Below, one piece after another: positions 48,372-60,222 of a stretch of DNA of 64,000 nucleotides. The notes below the pieces were generated by a model. It searched no databases. It was not told where the DNA came from and saw nothing but the letters and a program-made list of their open reading frames with translations. The translations under genes and the position numbers were made by a program. Origin of the DNA: Tribonema minus (lineage: Eukaryota > Sar > Xanthophyceae > Tribonematales > Tribonemataceae); NCBI GenBank assembly GCA_017506865.1, contig JAFCMP010000525.1, forward strand, positions 1,884,660-1,948,659. The letters run 5' to 3'. Position 1 is the first letter of the stretch. Each line of letters opens with the position of its first letter.

Positions 48372-49652
48372 CTAGATAGGCTCCAGGCGGCCGTCGTCGC
48401 ACTCCCTCTTCTCAGGCAAGTCCCCCCCCTGCTCCACTGTGCCATCCGCACGCATCGTCAGCCGCGCAGCATCTGCGGGGATGTTGGTGACCGGCAGCGT
48501 GAGCGCAAACTCGCTCAGCGCGGAGCGCTTGAACACGCGGCGCCGCGACTCCGCGAGCCTCTGGTACTCTATGGAATCAAGTGGCAGCCGCGCACGCACG
48601 GACGCCGTGTACGCCGCGAGCTCCTCCATGATGTCCTTCACGGGCATGTTGTGGTAGGCGAGCAGCTGCTGAGCGGCAGCGCGCAGCGAGGGCGGCACGT
48701 CACTCGCTGCTGTCGCCGCAGCCTCCGCGCGCGACAGGATCAGCGTTCCGAGCTGCTGAAGGGTGAACCCGGGGCGCAGCGCCGCCGCGGCGGGCACCAG
48801 CTCCAGTAGTTGCGCGCGCTGCTCGGAGTAGACGGGGTTGGCGAAGTCCACCATGAGCAGCGCCAGCGCCAGGCGCGGCGACAGGCAGCCAGCGTCGGGG
48901 TCTGTCATGCGGCTCAGCAGCGCCTGGTCCTCGAAGGCCACCTCCGGCACCATGAACGCAAAGAAGGTGTCCCCCGGCTGCGTGAACCGCCCGCCGCCCG
49001 GCAGCGGCGCCTCGATGCGCGAGCCAAGCGTCAACAGAGTCGCTCTGTACGCGGCGTACGGAATCCTGGCGCCCACGAGCTGCAGGTCGGCGACGTCGGC
49101 GTCGAGGTCCTCCAGCAGCGACAGGAGGCTCTTATGGTTGAGAAAGAAGCTCTCGGGCAGCGAGATGTCATTGGGCTGGGTCTGCTGCGAGCTCTGCTGC
49201 GAGGAGCAGGTGATGTTCACCGTCGTGGTCGACACCACTTGCCGCAGCAGCGCCCTGACGTCGCCGACCGTCACGCCGACGCCGCGGTCGATCAGGCGGC
49301 CCACCCTGGCGTCGACCCACGCCTCGATCCCCGGGAGGATGACGAGGCGCTCCAGGAAGTCGGCTTGCTGTCTGTCGCGCCACAGCGCGTGGTCGCGCAG
49401 CTGGTCGTCGAGCGCGAGGACGCTGTCGCTGATCGCGGACTGGCTGGAGTGCCAGCGCGGCCACGGCGCTCTGAGCTCCTTCATCACCAGCGCGCCATTC
49501 ACGTGCCCCCCAAAGGGCCCCCTGCCGCGCGTCGCCTCCGCGAAGGCGTCCCAGGAACTGCCTGAGCCGCAAGCAATCAACGCATTGATCAACGCCAGCT
49601 TTGCGTTACTGAGGACCGCTAAGTTTAGGGTGCCTAAGGTGCCCATGCACAT
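48372..49652 (-). CDS. Unidentified GC-rich protein (up to 426 residues)
   Basis: The open frame on the minus strand is strongly coding-like (GC-rich third positions) from about 49565 down to 48372. Upstream of 49565 the DNA is less GC-rich and a CTCAG acceptor-like site precedes GCAGTTCCTGGGAC, so the first ~30 residues may be intron read-through and an earlier exon may exist. Visible features: FLERLVILPGIEAWVDAR, a Gln/Ser-rich loop after VNITCSS, FFAFMVPEVAFEDQALLSRM, LALALLMVDFANPVYSEQR, and helical segments to the end. No catalytic motif or membrane segment is evident and I do not recognise the family. Confidence 0.6.
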   Translation of the reverse strand: MCMGTLGTLNLAVLSNAKLALINALIACGSGSSWDAFAEATRGRGPFGGHVNGALVMKELRAPWPRWHSSQSAISDSVLALDDQLRDHALWRDRQQADFLERLVILPGIEAWVDARVGRLIDRGVGVTVGDVRALLRQVVSTTTVNITCSSQQSSQQTQPNDISLPESFFLNHKSLLSLLEDLDADVADLQLVGARIPYAAYRATLLTLGSRIEAPLPGGGRFTQPGDTFFAFMVPEVAFEDQALLSRMTDPDAGCLSPRLALALLMVDFANPVYSEQRAQLLELVPAAAALRPGFTLQQLGTLILSRAEAAATAASDVPPSLRAAAQQLLAYHNMPVKDIMEELAAYTASVRARLPLDSIEYQRLAESRRRVFKRSALSEFALTLPVTNIPADAARLTMRADGTVEQGGDLPEKRECDDGRLEPI

Positions 49653-49709
49653 GACGTGCACAACGCGGTAGTAACTATTACTACTAGTCTAGTGCTACAT
49701 GTGTATTCA

Positions 49710-49985
49710 TAGTCTCGTATTGAAAAAGGGCCGCGAGGGAGGCCGGTTGTTTTTTTGTGGACAACATGAGTGGTCTGTGTGCGGCCCTGTTCAAGCAGGG
49801 CCATGTCCGAGCAGCGCCAACACCGGGCGTGCTACACGGCCCGCATCGCTGCTCCGCGCACATATGCTATGACGCGCGCGCTCTGCGAGCTCTAGCGCCA
49901 GCGACCTGCTCAGGGTTGCAACTATTTCCTTCTTGTTTGCTGCGGCCCTGCGCTTGATCTGCGCCCCCCTACCCCCTGCGCACAG
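49710..49985 (-). mobile_element. 5'-truncated retroelement 3' end, second copy
   Basis: The reverse complement matches 15617-15890 over its whole length: ACTGTGCGCAGGGGGTA, AAGCGCAG.GCCGCAGC.AACAAG, GAGCTCGCAGAGCGC, CGGCCTCCCTCGCGGCC. It stops abruptly at the 5' side at 49985, as expected from incomplete reverse transcription. The reading frame is disrupted. Confidence 0.7.
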
Positions 49986-52680
49986 TACATCCCAAAATTG
50001 CTGAATGTTTGATGTTGCGTCGATGCTGAAGACAAGCGCTCCTACTGGTCATTTCTGTGCGCCGAGGTACACCATGGCATGCATTTGTGTTCGACATGAA
50101 GCCATGACATCATGGTGCACCTCGGCGCACGCTTCAATGAATATCTCATCACCACCGACAGGTAGAGCAAATTGAATGTCCTTTGGACTCCTTCAAGTGG
50201 GCCCAGCAGCACCTCAACGCCTCCTTTCCGTGAGCGTCCACCGATGCCTGCTGTATGCACACTAGCACGTATGGTGCTCAGCCTGTATGGACGTCACGAC
50301 TGGGTCGACCGCAGCCGCCAAAATTCAAGTCATAGCAGTGATCATAGTAACAGGTTAAGCTCAGCAAGGGCCCTGAGATGCCCACTGACACTGTCACAAC
50401 AACCTGCCCTGAGAGAGATCTAGGACCTGACCACCAAGGAACCCAAGCCAGCCTGCGAAGCCATCACTGAGACAGCCCAACACCCCCACTAACAAGTGAG
50501 AACGTTCCTAAGCAGTACAGTAGCCTCCATACTACCATCCTGTATTAGGTTACCGTTGTAAAGTCAAGGAATCAAAGAGAGTAAGCCGCCATGTCTAATA
50601 AGGATTGAGCTTGCTCTACATCAGGGCTCTCCAGATTCATGATCACAAACCGCAAGCTGCACACAGCAAATGGATTATCGCTGTTCGTCTACTACGTGGT
50701 ACACATGATAGTGATAGCTGTCAGTGACTTTCATACAGACATCATATTGTTGTACAGGCTGTCGCGATGATGGCGCATTTGCTGTTTGCTGTTTGCAGTT
50801 TACTGTTCTTGTTGTTTGCCAAGTACACTATACAGGTCAACTACGTGTTCATTAATAGAGCTGACCAAAGTGTATATAAATATCATATCAACAAACTGCA
50901 AACTCCAAAAAGCAAATGGGTTATTGCTGTTCAGCTGTATACAGTAATGTCTGTGATAGTTCAGCTGTCGACTATAGTCTTCAGTGTAAATAGACTCTCA
51001 TTTTCACAAACAGCAAACTGCAAACAGCAAAGTGGGCTATTGCTTTTCAGCTGTGTAAGGCTATGTCTGTGATAACAGCTGTCGTCTGCTTCCATGCAGA
51101 TATTGGGCGATTGCATGCTAGGTGCACCTTCTGCGCTGCAATATGCCGCGCAATCAATAAAGTATGCCATGGTTGTGTGTGATGCAGTGCATGACATTGC
51201 AGCACAAACAAACTGATTGCATGCCAAATTGAATTCACGTGCACCAGCACCAGTCAAAGAAGAAAATACCGCCACTGCACTTCCAGTTGTGAAACCCGAT
51301 CAGTGTGTATTGAATTTAACCCACTCGAACCAGCAAAACGTCGTTCGCGCTGACACTGCGCATTATGTGACTGCACTGCATATCGCTCCAACCAACAGCC
51401 ACCAGTAGTGTAGTGTGCTACACCAATAACACTTGCTACACAGCGGCTGGCCCAGCGGGGGTAAGTACAGCGTCGCTAATATACACGTCGAATTCTGCCG
51501 CCCGATGCCCCCTGTCTTTCCGCAGCCTGTCCTGCAGTGCAGCCTCCATAGTCGCGCTGAAGGACGCATCCTCTTGAGCAAGCTTGTCATCAGCTGCGAG
51601 CGTAGCGTCATTCACTAGTGTGGCGTCGTATGCAACAATGTGTGGCGACGCCACCAGTGTCAGGCATGCGTGGTGAGCATGTAGATGCCAGCACATCCCG
51701 CAAGCATGCATATATTGAATCTGAGGACATATGCTCATGATGCACTAGGTGAGAGGCTAAGTATCAGCGTATATTCCCAGTGACACTGGCAGGGGACGAG
51801 CACCGCCTGTTCTGCACACAACGAAGCCATTGTGTGAGTACGTTCGCATGGTTGAGCCTTATAAATTCACATTTATTAGGCTCGACCAACAGCATACGAA
51901 TGCCACGGTACCCCGGTCGTACCCCTGCTGACGCTGATCAGCACCGTTCAATGAGGAGAGGCATATGACAGGCAGTTGGGTTGCCCGCAGTTCCTGAAAC
52001 GCTCGCGCACCTCTGCCTTATGCGCTCCGCCCCCACACCGTTGACGCACCAGCTGCATGGGCAGAAGTTCGGCTCTCCTGCTGCTGGGAACTCCACCTCC
52101 TTGCGGAAAGTTGTATGAAGAACTCCATGTTTGTGCGTATCTTGCAGACGCAGTTGGCCACCTGGTGATTATGAGAAGGTTGAGCGCGGGCATGAAGATG
52201 AGTCATTATAAATGTGCGTTGCTTATATGTCGATGCTTAGAGTATTTAGTTGTGGTCGTTGAGACAGGCCAGCGCTTGCCATGTACTAGAAGTAGTATTT
52301 GACCAGTGCACCACGCCTCGTGCCTTAGAACTCTCTCATAGCAGTTTGTGGCACAATGATAATGCATGCAGCGCAGTCCGAATTTCTCATGCAACAAAAA
52401 CATCAGCATTAGTCACACAACGCGTCGCCGCCAGCATTACACGTATTGCGCACATCGTTCCCATACAAGCTAGACGGCACAAAGCAAGCATGCACACTTA
52501 TAAAGCAGAGCAGGTTAAGTGAGAGTCTCCACACGAAATAAGCAATGTAATGAAGTTGTCTTATTGATGCGTAGTATTTTATGTGTATTTGTGTACTCGC
52601 TGACTTCAAGTACTCTGCGTCGCTCAGCCCGCGATAGCGGCACCACATCTACTGCTAAAACTACAATCTCCAGTGCTCAC
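49986..52680. other. No confident gene; repeats and a fold-back
   Basis: Three diverged copies of a block with CAAACTGCAAAC..CAAATGGGTTATTGCTGTTCAGCTGT and GTCTGTGATAG.TCAGCTGTC lie at about 50645-50745, 50890-50985 and 51005-51095. A minus frame at 51436-51640 (AADDKLAQEDASFSATMEAA, LQDRLRKDRGHRAAEFDVYI) reads like a coding piece but is not recognised. The rest holds nothing that could be assigned. Confidence 0.4.
50057..50130. repeat. Fold-back: 20-bp arms, 34-base loop
   Basis: GTGCGCCGAGGTACACCATG at 50057-50076 pairs with CATGGTGCACCTCGGCGCAC at 50111-50130 with one mismatch. The arms also contain ATG/CAT palindromic pieces. It could be a small-RNA hairpin, a cruciform or the ends of a tiny element. 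Confidence 0.6.
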
Positions 52681-54014
52681 CGGGTCAATGCACCAGCACT
52701 TGTGTAGCTGAAACACAGTGTATGACACTTCCCTCCCGCCTCCCCACCCCTCCGCCTTTCTAGCAGCCTGATAGTCTGATGACTCCAGGAATAAGCCGTA
52801 CGCCTCTGCAGCGGTGCGGATCTGCACCTGTGCAGGATGCTGGGCTGCATCCCGGTGCTTGCTGGCCTTCTTGACGTCGCTGCTGTTTCCGTTCCCGTGG
52901 CTGACCTCCTCGCTGTGCCAAAACTCTACAATGACCGCAACCATCGCCTCGATAAGCTTGTTGGATCTAGTCTGCCGCTGCAAAAAGAGGAACTGGTCAG
53001 CTTCTAGTGCACCCTTTGCCGAGGTGCCATCTGCACGCGAAGCTCAAAAAGCTGTACGCCGCTCCTGCGCATCTGCGACAGCCGTGCTGTTGTTGCCAAT
53101 GCGGCGCGCGCACCACGCATTGGGCACGTTCAACTTGCTCACCTCCCCCGCATTCTCTAACACAGCGGCCATGACTGTCACAAGCACGTGCCATCCAAGC
53201 TCTGAGTCCTTCCCCGCCTTCAGCATTGGCATTGTTCCAGTGACATTGCCAAGCACGCTGACTGCTGTCTCGACCAGCTCTGCCAGCTGCAAGCCCAGTT
53301 CGGCACGCCAGTCGTCGTCGGCGAGGCAGCTTGCATCGCTTCCCCCGTGGCACCTGCACCAAAAAGCCAGGCAATAGTTGTGTCAACGCTGATGCGTACG
53401 TACTGGCAATGGTACTGCGGCAAGCAATGCAAAGCGATAAAGCCAGACATAGCAACGCACCGCAAGTCAAGACTGATAATAGTGACAGTGATGGCATCGT
53501 AGAGATCAACTTGCTGGTACGGAGACGGGGCACTTGCCAGGTGAAGCTGCAAGGCCATGTTTTCTTACCTGGCACCCGCCAATGTCAACCATAGGGATCA
53601 CAATAGCTGCCGGCGGCGGTGTCGCGCTGCTCCGTAGCGTGGGAAGCTGGCTGCCTTCCAAGAAAGTGGCTTGGAGCAGCACGTCATCGAAGCGGCGGCC
53701 TCCCTCAGGCCTGTCGCGGAGTTTCCGGCTCGCCAACAGCTGCTGGCAAATCACATCCCGCCGGGAAGAGTCTATTGCGTCTTGAGTGCCGTCGACGGTC
53801 CTTGAAGAAGGGTCGCCGTTCGTGCTGTTCGTGCCGATGAAGTGCCACTTGACGCACACCCTGACGTCGGCGCTGCTGCTGCTACCAGGGAGCCTTCTGG
53901 AACTCGATGCGTTGTACCGCAGGGAGATCATCCTCAAGGTACGGCGCTCGGCCGGCAGCCCAGGCCTACGCTGCTGCTGCCATGCTGATTTGAAAGTGAG
54001 GAACAGCGCCTTGC
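52681..54014 (-). CDS. Spliced gene of unknown function, at least three exons, perhaps partial
   Basis: Likely exons in transcript order: 54014-53569 (acceptor CTGCAG, donor CAG|GTAAGA); about 53353-53040 (acceptor GGTGCAG, LQLAELVETAVSVLGNVTG, GWHVLVTVMAAVLENAG); and 52977-52681 (acceptor TTTTTGCAG, donor CCCG|GTGAGC). The last reads LIEAMVAVIVEFWHS, then SSDVKKASKHRD and AAEAYGLFLESSDY. That exon resembles uncharacterised proteins with an FWxs..vspnkKDv pattern known from algal and animal repeat-linked genes. Exon 1 and exon 2 frames do not join simply, so an exon is missing or the gene is damaged. The true start and end are not seen. Confidence 0.4.
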
Positions 54015-55166
54015 CTGCAGTGAGAGACAGTGACTCCAAATCAGCATGAAGGAAAGGTGCTTGTTATGACCCCCCCAAATCGAAGGCGCTGATCACGAAT
54101 CCAGGCTGTAGTTTACCTGAGAAGCACGTGTTACCTGCCATTCGAGACCGCCACCACTCAAAAACTCATGATCCACACTCTCAGCTCCTGAACTCCAGTT
54201 TGCAACCATTAAACTCAACTCAAATCGTGTGCTCAGCCCATTCGGTCCCGGACATAATATACAACTTCAACTGGCGGCGCACCTCAGCAGCAGCATGAAG
54301 GTTTCGGAGACAGGGCACAGCACAGGTCGTAGCATCAAGAGCAGGGCTTGGACCAACGCACGAGAAAGTAATCTATCCGCATAGCTGGTGTTGCGCTGGT
54401 CGCGGTCCAACATCTAGGAAGCCGAAGTTCTGGAGCTTTCGGACACGCCCAGCTGCAGGTGGCAGGTGAGATTTGATAATAAAGTGGCTGCTCCCTTACT
54501 GTCGGAGGCCATGTGTTCCGGCGTCAGAGTGCAACCACTGTTGCTGCTCATAAACACAAAACATCTAGCGAAGCTCACCGCCCGCAACCTCGTGCGCTCT
54601 TGCCAGGTTGGCAGCAGCGCTCACGTCCTAGCCGCTTCAGGTCAGACCTGGTCGAAGCTGCTTGACTGAAGGAGCTGGCCGACTTAGACGACGGCAGGTG
54701 AGGTGCTTCAGAACCACCAGAGCTGCGCAGCACCCTAGACCGGGAAAGCGAAGCGAGTTGTGTTGCTGTGCGTATGAAGCTGCACCGCTGCAACGACAAT
54801 TGCAGCAGCGCCCGGGTCAGGCATGCTCTCAACATCACCGCATTTACTTCCGCCCCGGTCCTAGTAACAGAAGCCGGCAGTGCCAGTGCGGCACATCGGG
54901 TTGAGGGCACAGCTTGTGTAGCGGGGTTGAGAGCACGTTGGTCTGACACCAACAGTCTCACTTTCTGAACTGAGGGCTTTCGTCACAATCCTGAAAACGA
55001 GGAGCTGAGGTCAATGTGATGCCCTGTCCTGCGGACAATTTGTTGCCACTCTCTCTTGCCTGAGCCATGCAGAGCATGCGTGATTATTGCACTGTTGTAC
55101 GAATCGGTGATTAGCGGTGCTGCTCCTGCTGAGTTGAGCGTCATGTTTCTGTTTGCTGCTGCAGTT
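54015..55166. other. No confident gene
   Basis: Mixed-composition DNA between two divergent genes (minus to the left, plus to the right), so it should contain both promoters. A minus frame at 54575-54961 is Ser/Arg-rich without recognised features. A CTGCTGCAG acceptor-like site at 55156-55164 may end a 5' UTR intron of the next gene. Confidence 0.35.
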
Positions 55167-58100
55167 ATGGACCATGAGAGCAAGCGAAGTAAGCTCGATG
55201 AGCTCTTGGATGCAGCCAGTACGCGCTTGGACCCCGAAGATTCGGAGCTGCTGTCCAGTGAGGCCGTGCGCAATGCCCTGGCAGCCAGAGACCTGTATCA
55301 CTTTAAGGCCATTCAGCGCTTGACGTTTGAGCAGGTGGTCAATGCGGGCTTCACGGAGGGTGTGGCGGGCGCTCTGAAGACCGCCTTTCCCAATGCAGGT
55401 ACATGAAACATCATAGCTGTCAGGTGCAGTGCAATCTATGCACGATATGCACTATATTCAGCATTCATGTCCTAATGTCCTTCCATTACAAGGCAACACT
55501 CCACGTCAAGGCAACCTCTCTGCAGCTGTTGCAAACAATCCATGTACTATATCCGGAGTCATTGTAGCATTGGTGCATGTACTGCCGCATGTGGCCTGCT
55601 GCACGATAGCGCGTGTACCAAGGCTGCTTATGCTGTTCACGGCGTACCCGCGTGCTTGTCACATATGCAGGCGCGCACCTTGATTCTATGGTAATGGCTC
55701 ACCTTTTGTGGTGCGCTGTCTGCGCACTTGACGTACACACCACATGTGATGACGCTCTCAGGGCCTTTGAAGAATACGTGTACGTCACATTATCATTATA
55801 ACAAAAGTTGCATGTTTGGGCTGCCCATGCTGACCATCGTTATTTGGTCTGAAGCCAAAGGGCGCTTTGTGTGACCCATGCATGTCAGCTTGTCTCGCAT
55901 GGTCAGGCAATGGCACTACAGGTCTGCTCACATCAACTTTGTTCACGTTAGATTCCGAATAGTATAATGTTCACATGAGATGAGTGGGTCAGGTGTAATT
56001 TTCCTTAGATGCAAATATGTGAGGATCGTCATGGTAGCATAAAGCGCAAGCGTTGCAGAACAGGCAACAACACAGACAACGGAATTAAACACAAATACGC
56101 TGTTTAAGTTGCAGGATGGGGGCCTGCCATTGTATGTGTCAGTCACTTGTCACCATCAGCTGGTCTGCCGATATCTTTTGCGAAAGAGAACCTGAACCCA
56201 AAGGCCACCATACTGGGTAGTATACAGCTACACTGTGAGGTGGAGAACGCGTCAAAAACCTGAGTGCAGCATGAATCAAAATGCATAGAGTTCATAAGCT
56301 TTGTACTTTTATTATTTGTGTAGGTCCACAACCCCTTGGCCTGACAAGTCGACAAAGCGAGCGAATATACGCAATACACAACAAAACACCACCGCTTTCG
56401 AAACTATCTAAAGCCCATCCCAATCCAGCTCCTGCCCCTCACCAAAGTCCTCCCCCACATAATCCCCATAGCCCCCTGTCTCCCGTGTGGCAGCCATGTG
56501 GCCCATCACGCGTGCCGAAATCGCCATCTGCAATGAGGCTGACAACGCAGCTCTAATGCGTGACATCCCGATGCCCTTTAATGCACGTGGCCGAGCTGAG
56601 CCTGGCACCGCCTCTCTTGCGGACCACTCCTCCGCCATAGCCTCCAGCAGCTTACGCCCCTCATCGCCAAGGTTTCCGAACGACCCAATTGCCATAGTGG
56701 CAAGTTTGTAGCAATTCTGGTCATAATGACCAGAATAGTGGGCGTGTTTCGTAGCCTCCCGATCCTTGCAGCATTGCTCCGGGTTGCGCATGGTCTTCTG
56801 CGCGTTGGACATGCATTGCGCTTCGAAGCACGTAACGTCCACCATAAGTGGAAGCTGGCGTGCTGGCCCGTTGTAGCCTGTGAGTGGGAACGCGTGGGCC
56901 GGCAGCACTATGTCCATCCGCAGGTCCGGTTTCGCCGATGCGATGAAGGGGGTGCGGTCCTCGTCCTCCGCTCGTACCTTCAGGTACTGGCGGAACAGGC
57001 GCTGCTTTGTACCTATAAGCGTACATATAATGAATGCCGTATTGAAACGCTTATATACCTTATACTCTCGGCACAACCCTAGCTGTAAGTGACACAATTG
57101 ATGTCATAACTCTCGGGTGGCTCGTGCGGTTTGGTCATTGCTTTGCACTAGATTTCGGCGTGCATAAGCTAGCGCTGGTCACTGGCTTGATTTGCTGCAT
57201 GCTGCCAAGTTGTCGTCAACTGTCCAGGTCCCTACCTCATGTGCACCTGGTCACCACAATGTTGCATCATTTTACTGCTGTCGTGTGAGAGCGTTTGAAC
57301 GAGCTTGTGTGTTGCGTAGCATCATGTGGCTGCTGGCACATTGGGGCCTGCTTTCTGCCTGCTGCTGGCTTGCACCTTCCATTACAGCTCTCCTCTGCAA
57401 ATGCCTTGGGCTTTGAGTGTTGGTGTATGTTTCTTGTTTTAAGCAGAATCATCAAGGTTTGTTGTGCTGTTGCTTGCAAGCTCTTGTTGCACATACACAC
57501 CATGCCCACAAATTGCTTATCCATGCCCTGCCTGCTCCTTTCGCCTCTTGCCTTGTCCGTCTTCTCCTCAGGTGCTGCGCAAGCCGGAGTTGGCGCTGGC
57601 AGTGGCGCTGGCGGTGCCTCGGCTGCAGGTGAGATGGTTGTTGTATGCATTGCATATGTTCTCGTGTTTCTCTGCACAGGTAGCATTATGGCGCAGTGAC
57701 CGTCACCTGTACCCTGGAGGTCTTGTTTTGTGGGCAGCACAATTTCACAGGGGCGCAGCATAGTGCCGTCTGGGAAAGCACTCGGCAGGTGCTGGTCCAA
57801 GAGGGGTTATGGGATGTTTAGACGATCAGGGCTCAGACTAAAGAGGACCTGCAGCGCATCGACCTCAATGCGGGTCAAGTATATGCGGTGCAAAAGGCAT
57901 TTGGAGGTGATTCCAATGCACCAAGTCACGTTTTTCAATGGCAGTTTGACGCCTGTATCAGTTGTGCTGCACAAGTTATGAGTTGGCAGGCTTCGTACGG
58001 TGCCACGGTGTCAATAGTGACAAAAGGTAGTGTCATGTACAGTGTACAGCATCAACAAACAGCACCTGACGGCATACAGGCAGGTTGTCTGCATTCTGGT

Positions 58101-60006
58101 AACCTTCACACAGGCGACATTATAGCGCCATGATGATTGCCATCGCATGGCGTTTGCGCTTAGCGAATCGGTGGCTCAGTGATACTCCCCAGTGCACAGT
58201 TGGCCACTACATCGGTCGTCAATTGCACGATGCCATGCCGTGTATGGTGCTTGTGGGATTGGTGCAACCAACTTGTGTTCGTTACAGCAGCACTGCACGC
58301 CGTGGCATCGACTGATGCATGTCCTCGACTGCTTTGCGCCGTGACTGCTTGCCATTTGTCACCACATTGCAGGTCCTGTGCAGCCTGTCCGACCCGCTGA
58401 CCAGTCTACAACTGCTTGCATCGACCTGCTGGGGCCCCCCATTGTGTCCCTGCCGAGTCTGGGCGACCTGCCACAGCAGTTACAGAGGCCACTTCCTGTC
58501 AAGCTGCCGCTGTTGCCAGCAGCAATGCAGAAACTGACTGCTCTTGTCATGGACCAAGGCATTATAGGAGGCTTCAAAGAGGATGACGGCTCGGCCGCGG
58601 AGCTGGCATATGTGCTGTCCGGGGCAGTGACTGGCAAACTCTTCGCTCGGTGGGAGCAGGAGCCCTTGGTAGCGCAAGCCGTGAATCAGTGCATCGTTAA
58701 AATCATCATGACGGTGGATGATTTACTGCCGTTTGAGGACAGGCTGGGCCTTGTCTTCTCACGAGACCGCGGCGATACAGGTGCGTCCGTCAGTATCAGC
58801 TGCAAGCAGAGATCTAGTATTTTAGAAACTTAGAAATAAGTACATCGTAGATGACGGGTTCAGCACCCTGGGGTGTTAGCAATCCAACACTTTTTCCCAT
58901 TGACCACATCGCTCAACAGAAAAGCATGCTTGTTGAATTGTTATCAGCGCTGCGATGCGCGTTAAAAACACTTAGGCGTCTCTTTCTGCATCTAGGAATT
59001 ACAGAGCGGGATAGTAGAAATGTTGAGCCCCCCGGCCCTGCGCTGAAAAACAAACCTCAGGGTTAGGGTTAGGGTTACCGAACCCTGAAAAAAATCCTGG
59101 CGATTTACGATACTACAACTCGCGATTTGATGCTGATCCGGTCTCCACTGCAATGGACGGCGTAAATATTCAAGTTGGCATCAATTGAAATGGCACCAAA
59201 CTGCCCAGATCACCTGCAAATGTCAGCTTTTTGGCGCCTCTCCGTTATTTTGTTGATGTTGTTTTTGCTGGCGCCATGAAACGTTACCTGCATGAATACG
59301 ACACTGCACAAAATGCACCGGCATGAAATCGTCAGACTTCTGAACACAATCCATACAAAAATAGGTGGCCGTCTGTCAGTACATCGCATGTCAGCACCAT
59401 GTATGCCTTTTCGGTACATGAAGAGTTACGTCAACCGCAAAACACCTTGTACGATACCATTGCAACATCAAGGGCATTCGAAGCACAACGATGTATTCAC
59501 CATGTGCGATTGATCATTTGTATGCCCACATTCTGCTGCCTTGTTACCTCTGCAGAGTCCGGTATGACCAATGTGTCTGCAAACGGCAGGAGCCTACGCC
59601 CAGATGGGGCATTCTTCTTCAAGGGCAACAGGATGGGGGCTAAATTGGAGGAGAAGGATAACACTTACCCGATCTCACAGCCACTGCGTGAACTTGGAGA
59701 GAAGACGGCGGTTTGGTCGCCTCTATACTATGGGAGCCTGCCATACCTGTTATGTATCGCCATAGCTGGGTCTCTGGTGCAGTTTTGTGCAGTTGAGCGC
59801 GGAGCGCCTTCCACTGCTGTCGCCATTGGTGCCTCGTACGACATGCAGCGCATCGGCGACAGGGCGGCGTTGGCTATCGCAACTTTCAACTTCTACAGGC
59901 TACTGAAGGCTGCCTCCGCCTACCTGCCCAGCAGCGTCTTGACGGTGGGATGCGACCTCAAGCACAAAGTGACGCTTGATGGTGGAAGCAGCTACACACG
60001 CACATT
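55167..60006 (+). CDS. Crinkler/RHS-type (CR) protein with PD-(D/E)XK nuclease-like domain, four exons seen
   Basis: Exons 55167-55398, 57572-57628, 58373-58780 and 59556-60006 join in frame; the three internal introns are all phase 1 with CAG|GT-type borders. Residues 1-77 are a helical module (SSEAVRNALAARDLYHF, FEQVVNAGFTEGVAGAL). Exon 2 codes a Gly/Ala linker. Exon 3 is a helical region (PLLPAAMQKLTALVMDQ). Exon 4 has RPDGAFFFKGNRMGAKLEEKD with Asp 249 and the E-x-K 264-266 of a restriction-like nuclease, then YYGSLPYLLCIAIAGSLVQFCAV, the strong hallmark of CR effectors and related eukaryotic nucleases. These usually continue into a kinase-like domain; exon 4 ends at a GTAAGT in phase 2 and more exons must follow. 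Introns hold antisense retroelement fragments. Confidence 0.65.
56300..57097 (-). mobile_element. 5'-truncated retroelement fragment with endonuclease-like ORF tail
   Basis: The minus frame 57097-56408 has no ATG at its 5' limit. It reads KPDLRMDIVLP, PLMVDVTCFEAQ, CCKDREATKHAHYSGHY, GNLGDEGRKLLEAMAEEW and ends in RIRAALSASLQ. The D..DVT..K..Y order fits the restriction-like endonuclease tail of some non-LTR retrotransposons. The 3' non-coding end (to about 56300, TTTGTGTAGGTCCACAACCC) recurs at 60.2 kb. It lies antisense inside intron 1 of the Crinkler-type gene. Confidence 0.6.
59061..59079. repeat. Short telomere-like tract (TTAGGG)
   Basis: CAGGGTTAGGGTTAGGGTTA: three near-perfect TTAGGG units in an intron. 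Too short for a chromosome end; it suggests TTAGGG-type telomeres at most. Confidence 0.65.
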
Positions 60007-60222
60007 GTAAGTCCATGCTGTTTGGTTCTCTGATACACACTCACCTCAGCCCTCCTTGTCAAACGTGTTGTGGAAAGGTGGACGTGCTCGTGTACATGAT
60101 AACAGGTGAGGATGGCATCAATGACGTCATACTACGTATTGGCTGTGTCTCATTCGAAGTCGACCTCAAGGTCATTGCGGTATGAACTTGTGCAGCACTT
60201 GTGGGTGTGATTGTACTTGCAT

